Positions 7,976 through 17,075 of a DNA stretch of 22,065 nucleotides are shown piece after piece. The stretch is taken from NCBI GenBank assembly GCA_002261195.1, contig MVBO01000195.1, positions 1 through 22,065 on the forward strand. Reading direction: 5' to 3'. The translations under genes were made by a program, and so were the position numbers. The DNA comes from Bifiguratus adelaidae. Taxonomy: Eukaryota > Mucoromycota > Endogonomycetes > Endogonales. Positions within the stretch are counted from its first letter, which is position 1. The number at the start of each line of letters is the position of its first letter. The notes below the pieces were generated by a model. That model saw only the letters and a program-made list of their open reading frames with translations, was not told the origin of the DNA and did not search any database.

Positions 7976-10525
7976 ATGCTGGACATTCGCTTCCTCTGTC
8001 GGCATTGCGTGCGACTAAAGACGCTCAGTGATGGACTGTTACAGCTATGGCGTAGTCATGGAGGCGTTGATGCTGGATGTGTGCTACCTAATGGCGTTAT
8101 ACCTTGGCAACGTGGATCTCGGAGATTCGAGGTTGGTGTCCAGCTGCGAAATACGCATTCGTTGATCGACAAGGTTTCGCTGGCCACAAGCCATGTTGAA
8201 GGCTCCAAGTTCGGTCGCTCTATTTACTCCCCTGCTGCAACCGTGGTTCTCCCAGACAACGTCCTCAAGAATGAATTTGATCTCGCAATTCGGAAACGAC
8301 AGTCGGAAAGGGCCTGGGGTCTATACTCGCAGCTCAGAGCCAGGTCACATACAGACATGCCTATTTCAATACATGCGTCCATGTTTGCCCTACTCGATTA
8401 CGTGCAAAAAGATGCTCAAGACGATTGCGTGGTTGCAAAATGCCGAATGCGGCAGAAAATGGTGCTACAAGATTCCTTGGGCACGGGCATCGATGCTTCC
8501 ACCTTTCAATCACTCATCAAACCAGTGGATCGGGCTCCACATCGATCATTGTATGTAGCTATCAAGCAAGGTGACCTGCCTCAGGCATGGCACGAATTCT
8601 CGGCGTTGACGCAGCAGGAATCGATTCCACACGTTACGTTTCGCGTATACCAAAACTTTCTCCATTTGATACGGACATCTCGTGATATTGACGACAAACT
8701 GAGACGTCAATACATGTCAAGAGTGGCCGAAGCCATGTCTAGGCAATGGACCCGCCCCGAGGCCGTCGTCACAGCGCAAGATATCCTTAAGATCACGAAC
8801 GTTGCCTTTGCATTACGAAACAAAAATCACGCACAGGCATTACAAGCATTCGATGCTTTAACAAAAGACCGCCAAATCCCATCCGCTCTACTCGAAGACT
8901 TGCTAAGATTCGCATTGCTTTACGGTCAAACCGACTTTGGCTTGGCTGTTCAGCAACACATGCAGCTACATGACATGATACCATCGGATGATACGCAAAA
9001 TCACATCCTACGCCATCATCTTTCGACCGGTCAATTTGAGCAGGGTTTGAACCACTTCAAGGCATTGGTGCAACGCGGTGAGGTGCCAAGTGTCAACGCC
9101 GTGAATGCAGTCATGTGCGGACTTGTGGACCGTCATCAAATCCACGAAGCGGAAGAGCTTTTTCGAGATATGCTTAAAGGCGGCGCAAAGCCGGACGTGG
9201 CCACCTTTTCCGAACTGATCAAGGGTCGAAGCAAGCTGAACGATGTGAACACAGCAATGTATTACTTTCGGATGATGCAGCGCATGGGCGTCGCCGCCAA
9301 TAGCTTCACATACAACATCCTGATCGATCTATTCGCTGAGCGCAGACAATCAAATCACGCCATTCGATGGTTCCGGAGAATGCTTGATGCTGGCGTTGCC
9401 CCCGATGTGGTCACCATCACTTCTCTCGTCAAAGCGGTTTCTCGAGAGATCCGAGGTAAACGCATGAGCAACGTGATTGACAAGTGTTTGGCAATCTATC
9501 AACAAGCCAAGACGGCGGGCATCGACGCGGATGTGACTTTGTATTCCATGCTGATTCAGTTACATGCCGACGCTTCAGACTTTCAGGGTTCTTTAAATCT
9601 GCACTCGCTGATGGTCCAAGAACATTTGAAACCAAACATCCACACCTACAATGCCCTATTGACGGCTTGTGTGAATGCTGACAAGATGGATATCGCCGAG
9701 AAAATGTTCAGACACATGCAACAAGAGCCCAGCAACCACCCGAATACCGTCACTTATACGATAATGATCGAAGCCTATGCGAAAGCGAGACAATTGCATC
9801 GGGCTGAGGAGGTGTTTGATACTTTTCGAAAAGCCTGCGAGGCCAACGATCCCGCTGTTCAAGGAGCGAAACCTACCAAGCAGACTGCACTATTGTTGAA
9901 GCCGGACGCTGCCATTCTCAACTGCCTCATGGAAGCCTACAACCGCTATGGAGAAGTTGATAAGGTCCTGAGAATATGGAATGAAACGTTCGATGAGCTT
10001 GGCGTCGTACGGGATGCAATCTCGCTGGTGACTGTCTTGGATGCTTGCAACCACGGCAATCGTTTTAGCGAGGGAATGCGCATCATATCGCCGTTCTTGC
10101 CATCGCTACAGCAAAACCCGCAGCCAACTTCCAGTTCGACGAGCGATACTTCCTCAGATCCCAAATCCGTGACCGAAACTGATCAAATCCGAGTCAAATG
10201 GTTCCCTAGTCTTGAGCAACTCAACACAGATCTGCGTATTCCTTCTATCGGAATGTCTGACACCATCTACAACAGCTATGTCAACATGCTAGGCATGCAC
10301 GGAGAAGCATCCATGCTCTTCACCGTCCTTGATCAAATCCACATCTCAAAAATCAAACCGTCTGGTCGAACACTTCGGCAGGTTTTGGGGTACTTGTCAC
10401 AACGTGAAGGAGGGGACCGAATGGTGAAAAACGCCTTATTGTTAATGCGTCAATATTGGCCATACATAAGCATTAGCCGCAAGGAAATAGAAGACACAGC
10501 TTGGAATTCTCTTCATAGAGGATAA
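7976..10525 (+). CDS. Pentatricopeptide repeat (PPR) protein, probably mitochondrial
   Basis: An intronless 849-residue PPR protein. The N-terminus (MLDIRFLCRHCVRLKTL) is basic and lacks acidic residues after Asp3, as expected of a mitochondrial presequence. PPR units run from about residue 369 to 680. Examples are NAVNAVMCGLVDRHQIHEAE, SFTYNILIDLFAERRQSNHA, DVTLYSMLIQLHADASDFQG, HTYNALLTACVNADKMDIAE and VTYTIMIEAYAKARQLHRAE. Another unit lies at about 640-675 and degenerate ones near 757-805, after a Ser/Thr-rich linker. PPR proteins bind single-stranded organellar RNA and act in transcript stability, processing or translation; the target cannot be told here. The first ATG is at 7976; the frame is open a few codons upstream without another ATG. 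It shares its promoter with the uncharacterised membrane protein and converges on the CLIP gene with 78 bp between stops. Confidence 0.92.
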   Translation: MLDIRFLCRHCVRLKTLSDGLLQLWRSHGGVDAGCVLPNGVIPWQRGSRRFEVGVQLRNTHSLIDKVSLATSHVEGSKFGRSIYSPAATVVLPDNVLKNEFDLAIRKRQSERAWGLYSQLRARSHTDMPISIHASMFALLDYVQKDAQDDCVVAKCRMRQKMVLQDSLGTGIDASTFQSLIKPVDRAPHRSLYVAIKQGDLPQAWHEFSALTQQESIPHVTFRVYQNFLHLIRTSRDIDDKLRRQYMSRVAEAMSRQWTRPEAVVTAQDILKITNVAFALRNKNHAQALQAFDALTKDRQIPSALLEDLLRFALLYGQTDFGLAVQQHMQLHDMIPSDDTQNHILRHHLSTGQFEQGLNHFKALVQRGEVPSVNAVNAVMCGLVDRHQIHEAEELFRDMLKGGAKPDVATFSELIKGRSKLNDVNTAMYYFRMMQRMGVAANSFTYNILIDLFAERRQSNHAIRWFRRMLDAGVAPDVVTITSLVKAVSREIRGKRMSNVIDKCLAIYQQAKTAGIDADVTLYSMLIQLHADASDFQGSLNLHSLMVQEHLKPNIHTYNALLTACVNADKMDIAEKMFRHMQQEPSNHPNTVTYTIMIEAYAKARQLHRAEEVFDTFRKACEANDPAVQGAKPTKQTALLLKPDAAILNCLMEAYNRYGEVDKVLRIWNETFDELGVVRDAISLVTVLDACNHGNRFSEGMRIISPFLPSLQQNPQPTSSSTSDTSSDPKSVTETDQIRVKWFPSLEQLNTDLRIPSIGMSDTIYNSYVNMLGMHGEASMLFTVLDQIHISKIKPSGRTLRQVLGYLSQREGGDRMVKNALLLMRQYWPYISISRKEIEDTAWNSLHRG

Positions 10526-10603
10526 TGCATATCATGTACATGAATGGTATCATACATTGGGTATCTCGTTGCAAAAGAGATTAAGTATGTGGTATTATCG
10601 GCG

Positions 10604-13600
10604 CTAAAAAGTTTCGTCGCCATGGGGACAGTGGGCGGTGTCGTGCGTATCGTATTCCTCGCAATATTCACAATACTGTGCCAGGCCAGCCATTAGCGAC
10701 ATTAACTTGTAGGTCTGCACTGAACTTACCGTACGATTGTCACTCTCAGGCTTGTGTCCATTTTGCATACGCTTGCCAACTAAATCACCATAACTAGCTG
10801 TGCAGCTGATGATATCGTGCCCTGGTTGCTCACACAGTTCGCAATAGAGCTCCTCAGCATCCAAGTCAGGCTCATAGGAGGGTTTAGCTGGCGCATTGGA
10901 TGCTGGTTGTGTCGATGACGATTTGCTGAGAGTAGAGGAGTGATTCTGCCGCCTCGGTTCATCCACTAAAGACGAAATTGCTTGTTGGCGTCGAAGTTCT
11001 TGCATCTCTTCACGCAACCTCTCCACCGTTTTCCTTTCCTTCTCCAAGGACTCCTCGAGATCAGCTTCATGGAAGATTTTACTCTCAATCAAACTTTCCA
11101 ATTCGGCAATGTCCTTGTTCAACAGATCCACATCTCGTTGTTTCGTCCGCTCGAGCTCAGAGATTTTGGACTGCAACTCTCGGATCTCGAACGCATGTTG
11201 CATTTGCAAACGATCCAGCTGTGTCTTGAGTTTCGCAGAATCGGTGGTTGTTTGAACTAACTGGCCGGTAGCTTTCGATTCGGTCGGCGTCTCATCCAAC
11301 TTTAGTCCCAAGCCCTCGCTATGCAACTTCTCCACCTCGTCCATTAACTTCATACATTCATTTTCAATCTGACGGTGCGACTCGTGCAATTTGGCATTCT
11401 CCTCAGTCAAAGATTCCACTTCCTTTGCCTTGTCAGCGAGTTGGTGCTCAAGATTACTGATGTTGTGCCGAGTAGCAGCTAGCCTTTCTTCGTACCGCTC
11501 GAGTCTCGCTGTTAGATCCTTGACCTTTTGGCTATTACCGGTCTTCACCTCAATCTTGGACATGGCCCCTTGAAGTTGCTCTTGGAGCTGTGAGCACTTC
11601 AAGAGAGCTTCTGCCTTTTGTTTCTTTTGCAGGTCCAGTTCAGCATTCAAAAGTTCCAACTCGGTGGTGTCTCGATGTTTGTCTCCCTGCTTTGATGAAA
11701 TCTCCGCTATTTGGTTGGACAGAGAGACATGGTCCGCCTCGGCATGTTCAAGCTTCTTTTGCAGATGTTGCATCTTGTCGGTCTGCGTTTGCAATTCTTT
11801 ATCGCGCAACTCGATCTTTCGCTGAAGGGCCGCAGAACCATCGGTAAGTAGCTGTATCTCTTGCTTGAGTGAGACAATCTGCTCCCGTTGTTCTGTGAGC
11901 TCATTCGACTTGGTTTCGAGCTGCGACTGAAGAGACTGACAAGTGCCTTGTAGCTCCTCGTTAGTAGCTCGCAATTGCTCCACGTGGACATTGTTGCGTT
12001 GAAATCCAGCCAGCTCGTCCGTGGCCTTCTTCAACTGAGATAATGTATTTATGTGAGCAGACTGCTTGTCTTCCAACTCCTTCGAAAGCGAGGACACCTT
12101 CTCATTGAGTCGTGCCTTTTCACTGTCCCAAATGCTCCGCAGCTTCGCCATTTCTTCATCCTGATCGTGTTCCGGCTTGTTGACAAACTCTTGGATCTGC
12201 GCTTGCACCGACGCTAGCTCCTTTTGCAGCTGTGAGATTTCTTTGTTCTTCTCTTCTTCTCGGTCAGAGGCTGCTTGCTCAATCTCCTTGATGGTGGCTT
12301 CATAGGCTTCAATCGCGTCTTCGGCATCCTTTCGGAGTTCATTCACCTCATTTTGCAAAGCGGCAGCCTTTGCCCGTTCCTGATTGAGTCCGTTTTGAAC
12401 AGCCTCCATGTCAGTCCTGTGCATAGCTACCGTAGTTTCGTAGAGATCAATGCTGTCCATGCCTGCCTTCTTCAATTCATCAACGGCTTCCTCGAGTTCC
12501 GTACAGCGCTCTCGCCAGCGGCGTTCAAGCTCCGTTCTTTCATCAATTGATTTGTCCAATTCATTCATGATCTCACGCTTTTCGCGGTCGGCGCGTTCTT
12601 GTGTCAGGTGAAGCTCCTCTCGCAGGCGCTGAGTTTCTTCGTTACCGCCGGCCATGATTTTATCCAGTTGCTCTTCCATCTCCGTCAACTCCGTTCTGAT
12701 GGTCGCATTCAACTTGCGCTCCTTCTCAATGTCCGCTTTAGCTCTTCGCACTTCACGTTCACGATCTTCAAGAAGGGTACGGAGGTTTTCTAATTGTTCT
12801 GTCAATGTGCTAAGGAACATGTCTTTGGCGCGAATGGTGTCGGTGAGGTTCTGCACCTTTTCGTGTGCAAGTTCAAAGTCTTCATCAGAAAATGAAGATT
12901 GCCGAGTGAGACTGCGTTCTATAGGAGACATGGGCGACATGACCGATTGTTTTGCTGAAGTGAGTTCGGACTGAGTGACGACAAGCTTTTGTTCGATTTC
13001 TGACAGACGTGCTCGACTCACTCTGAGCTGGTCTTCTAATTCGGCCTTGTCCTGCTGTAGTCTTTCGCGCTCTGCAGCCCAAGCGGAGGACAGATCGGGC
13101 TCCCTGGAAGATGCAGACTGGTTTTTGGCTTGTTCATCTCCCGTACCGCAATTTTGTTCATTATCCAGTCTCAAGAGTCGATTCTCCGCTTCCAAGACCT
13201 CGAGTCTCATTTGTGCGTGCTGTAATTTGTCGGCAAGCTCTTTTTCTCTGCGCAACGAACCACCGAAATATCCCTCTTCGGAGGTAATTGAGTCGTTATC
13301 CATGATCAATGACTGGCCGTCTGCAAAGTAATCGAGATTGGACAAATAATCGTCAGGCATATCGTCCAAGATGTCGCTGAGATTGTCATTCGGTTGTTCT
13401 GCAAAGTCCGATGCAAGGTGCCCATCGTCATTTGCTCCATTCTCCAAACGTTTCTGTTGTTTGCGCTCTTCTTGTTCCAATTCACGAGCAGCTGCCGCAA
13501 GTGTAGCCATGGCATCTCTTGTCGATGATGCAGGCCTTGGATGCAAGGCATCATATGACGATCGCGCAGAGTATGCGCTCGTTGGCGATTTCATGTTCAG

Positions 13601-14594
13601 GGAATTTCGTGCCTTGTGCGATCCTGTCGACGACGATACTGAGAGCGACGAGGGTGGTCGAATGCGTTGTCCTGACACGGATCGTAAGCCGTCAGGCGTC
13701 GGAGAAGTTGTAGTCGCAGAAGCGCGCGATAGATCGTCGGCTTTCATCCCCAGATAGCGCGAGGCCCTTGAACCTGCGCTTATTCTGGCGGCAGCCATCG
13801 CAGCTTTATGAGCCTGAGGGCTGGATTGCTTGCTCGATAGGGAAGACGTCTTGACAGCACGCGAATTAGTCGATTTTAGAGTTGATGCCGTCGGCTTTTC
13901 CTCCTCTTCAATGACCACAATCTTGCTTGCAAGGGCAAACAAGCCCGTTTTGGGGGCGCAATGAAAGTAATAAACGCTAAGAGAACACTAAGGCGTCATA
14001 CCTTTTGTCAAATACCTGTTGAACCTACCCGTTGACACTACCATCATTTTTGCCTGTACCTTCCACATCCAGCTCAACACCAGCCCAGATACCTGTCTTA
14101 AAGTCCGTTGTGCCAAGGAATCTCAACGTTCCGATAGCATTTTCTGCGCTTTGTACTTGCACTCGATCTCCCACCTGCGGTGCCCTAGGCTCTGAAATTG
14201 TCTTTTTCGCGTCCGTAGAAGACCTTGTCACGCCTGTATTTGTACGAAGCACTCTAGACGACGCAGACGAATTTGGACGGTTGACAGCGGGACTTTTCAC
14301 ACTGGAAGCTCGACTAAGACTTCTGCTCACTGTTGTTCGTCCAACAGGACTATCCACGGATGAAGTTGAGCCTCGTGAGGACACTGAAGCTGGTCTACGT
14401 GCGCTTTGGCTCTTGTTGAGCAGTGACGGTGTACCTGTTCGTGAACTAGGTGTGATGGAACCAGTGCTAGAGTTGCCTTCGGCGGATGCTTGTGATCGAT
14501 ATCGACTTCCAACATTTGAAAGTGGTGCAGATATGCCTGATGTCCGTGGTGATGTCTTGTTGCTGCCAGGCAACGTCCTCGGCAGCTTGGACAT
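10604..14594 (-). CDS. CLIP-170-like microtubule plus-end protein (CAP-Gly, coiled coil, two zinc knuckles)
   Basis: Predicted 1294-residue plus-end tracking protein. Exons are 14594-14029, 13976-10730 and 10675-10604; introns are 52 nt and 54 nt. Order of parts: a basic Ser/Thr/Pro-rich N-terminus (1-135) suited to microtubule binding and phosphorylation; one CAP-Gly domain (about 140-210) with the tubulin-tail-binding GKNDG at 181-185; a second Ser-rich region; a coiled coil of about 800 residues; a zinc knuckle at about 1233-1247 (C-x2-C-x4-H-x4-C); and a second at about 1272-1286 (C-x2-C-x5-H-x4-C). The chain ends in DETF, like the ETF terminus of animal CLIP-170. The 54-nt intron (10676-10729) has a perfect GTAAGT donor and no in-frame stop. 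Removing it places the last knuckle right after the linker, as in the animal protein. Budding-yeast Bik1 and fission-yeast Tip1 are the expected functional relatives. Confidence 0.93.
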
Positions 14595-14727
14595 GGCTCA
14601 CTTCTACCTTCAGAAACGGACCAAAAAGGAAATTGATGATATTGGCACGCGTCCCGTTTCTATTGTTGCCTTCTAAAAAGCATCTATACATTTGACTCAC
14701 TATACACTCTTGAACGACGGACATGTT

Positions 14728-15456
14728 CTATGGCCCCTTGATGTCCATCATATACACTGTGATGCGTCCGAAAAAGTCGCTGCTCTCTTCAAAGAGCAAT
14801 TTCATTCGGACAATGTCGTCCTTGTCTTGGCTAATGGCTGGATCGAGTGGGAACCTGTAAGCAAAAAGCACCATACGTGTCATGGGAGAGGAGAGGAAGA
14901 GGGACAACACAATATGAGCAAGCCATATAATGCACATCATCACAAAATCCTACAAACGATACCTACCTTTGGGCAGAGTTGACATCGTCAGGGTATATAG
15001 TGGTCCAGGGCTTGTAGTTGTTGTCACCGGCACTCGTGAGCAGAACGCACTTTTTACCAACGAATCCACCTTGAAACATCAAATCCAATTGCCGTGGTTC
15101 GACAGCTTGACCAAAGTCTATCAAGATGTATTGAGGCAGTCCCTGAGTGTCCATGGTCAGCCAAAAGCTTGCTACAATGTTCACTTGTTGTTCGGTCGTC
15201 CGCCAGCTCGATCCTACCTGTTCAGAGTTCCAGCAGGTTTCGTGGTTTCCATCGGTGAGATTTTGTTTTCCAAAGGATGCATTGTCGCGATTGAGCACAG
15301 AGCTCACTCTATAGAGGTCATACCTTGTCAGCTGCCTGCACGCATGTTCTCATGCTGTCAAATGCTCACTTTATCTTTGCATTCGGTCCAATGAGCGAAG
15401 TCATGCTGGAAGCGTGAAGTTTTCAATTTTGGAGCACGTCTCTCTTGTTCCTTCAT
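14728..15456 (-). CDS. NR2C2AP-like (TRA16) small protein; first exon uncertain
   Basis: A small protein related to animal nuclear receptor 2C2-associated protein, a one-domain galactose-binding-like (F5/8-type) fold of unclear biochemical role. The secure core is exons 15331-15218, 15142-14967 and 14854-14728. They give YRVSSVLNRD, GNHETCWNSEQ, LMFQGGFVGKKC, then FEESSDFFGRITVY in the last exon, all in family order. The 75-nt intron at 15143-15217 is stop-free with a CTGAC branch point; without it WNSEQ joins GLPQYILIDFG as in relatives. The 112-nt intron is 14855-14966. No ATG lies in the core frame upstream of RVSS. The only phase-compatible start I find is exon 15456-15370 (29 codons from MKEQERRAP) across a 38-nt intron (15332-15369), giving 167 residues. 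That exon starts on the same CATG as the opposing gene's start, so it is provisional. Confidence 0.82.
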
Positions 15457-17028
15457 GGCGAAGCACTTTTTGCTGGCATTACGCTCATTGTGGCGTCCGC
15501 AAAGGTGCAGTGCACATGCTACGTCTTCCAGACATGGGGCTGTAGGTGGATCTGTGCGGCGATCGCATACTGCTGTGCAGACGGAGACAAATGTGTTGAC
15601 TGCAGCCGGTGAACGTCTATGGCGAACGGCTCCGGGTAGAGCACCACAGCCCGGAGATCGAGGCAAGTAGAAGGAAGGTATGCTTATGCTACTCTCTTAA
15701 CGTTATCCGAAATAGTCATGTTGGCCATGTCGGGAGGTGTGGACTCGACCCTTTCGGCTTTGCTTTTGAAAAACGCCGGCTACGATGTCCATGCGGTGTT
15801 TATGCGCAATTGGGATCCTCAAGATGATGCTTCCCTTGGTCCTGATCCATGTCCAGCTTCGGCGGATTTCGAGGATGTCCAGTGGGTTTGTGACAAGCTT
15901 GGCATTCATCATTGCGAACAGGTCGACTTTGTGAAGGAATACTGGAATCAAGTCTTTGAGCGTACACTTGCCGATTACGCTCAAGGGATTACTCCTAATC
16001 CAGACGTATTGTGCAATAGCGAGATCAAGTTTGGAGAGTTTATGGACAAGGTATTGTCGGATGAGGTGGTAGAGAGCATCGAAAAGCGTGGCAAGGACCA
16101 GCGTATATGGCTCGCCACGGGTAAGTTGAGGCATGGCGAATTTTTTGTGCTTGCTCATAGCGATGATCACAGGTCACTATGCACGGACACGGACGTTACC
16201 AAGTGGAGAGACACAATTATTACGAGGTGGGTACTTTGTACCGTGTGTTGGACACTAGGAATACCGGTGCTGAATTCGGATGTAGGCCTTGATCGCAACA
16301 AAGATCAGTCATACTACCTCTCTATGGTCTCTGAGCAAGCATTGCGTCGAGTAAGCGGAAAAATTCGATCCATTTGACGAGGCAACGCTAACCTAATGTC
16401 GTCATAGACCATCTTCCCCGTTGGGCATTTACCAAAACCTCAAGTCAAAGCCATGGTTGCAAAGGCAGGCTTAGAGCGCATTTCAAATCGACCGGAATCC
16501 ATGGGTATATGTTTTGTCGGTAAACGACGCAAATTTTCAACCTTTCTTGCCCAATATATTGAGCGCTCTCCGGGTGAGGCTGTCGACCTTGACGGTCGCG
16601 TTATTGGCCAACACAAGGGACTATTCGCCTACACGATCGGTCAAGCAGCCCGTATCCATCATGGTCCAGACAAGTGGTTCGTTCTGAACAAGGATATGAA
16701 GCATAATCGACTCATCTGCGTGAATGATTCCAATCATCGCAAGCTGTTTTCGAACTGTGTCTTTGCTCGGCAGTTCCAGTGGATCAACGGCGAGCCGGCA
16801 CTTGTGTCCCGGCCTGACGAAGAGGACCAGGTGCTTGAGGGGCAAATTCGCTACAGGCAAGAAGCGATACCCTGCACTGTGCAGAGGCACATGGATAGTT
16901 ACAAGGTCACTTTTTCAAGCCCGATTCGGGCGATTGCCGAGGGGCAGAATGTTGTCCTATGGCGTGACGAGACGTGCTTAGGTGGAGGGGTTATACACAG
17001 TGCCTTTCATGAGGCCTCCTCTGCCTAG
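15455..17028 (+). CDS. MTU1: Mitochondrial tRNA-specific 2-thiouridylase (MnmA/MTU1/TRMU family)
   Basis: Predicted 441-residue enzyme that installs the 2-thio group on the wobble uridine of mitochondrial tRNA-Lys, -Glu and -Gln. Exons are 15455-15635, 15716-16120, 16173-16226, 16286-16350 and 16408-17028 (1326 nt); introns are 80, 52, 59 and 57 nt. The ATP-binding PP-loop SGGVDS is at residues 66-71. FMRNWD and DFVKEYWNQVF follow, then the first catalytic Cys in NPDVLCN (C160). ATGHYAR is restored across the second intron, DRNKDQSYYLS follows, and the second catalytic Cys is in SMGICFVGK (C270). KGLFAYTIGQ and a C-terminal beta-barrel end with DETCLGGGVI. The first exon is inferred: 60 codons rich in Arg and nearly free of acidic residues, a good mitochondrial presequence. 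It needs a GTAGAG donor at 15636. Translation from the ATG at 15718 would leave only two residues before the PP-loop strand. Confidence 0.92.
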
Positions 17029-17075
17029 GTGTGCCTGTATATACAATCGTTGTATCATAATGTACAATGCTTTTG

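Noticed and set aside
14032-14676. Plus-strand open frame of 214 codons opposite the CLIP N-terminus
   Set aside because: Antisense to a well-supported CAP-Gly exon; its composition reflects the Ser-rich complement and it has no motif.
15358-15666. Cys-containing minus-strand frame, considered as a CHCH/CX9C mitochondrial protein
   Set aside because: Cysteine spacing does not fit twin CX9C, and most of it lies antisense to the MTU1 presequence exon; only its last 29 codons are kept as a possible NR2C2AP first exon.
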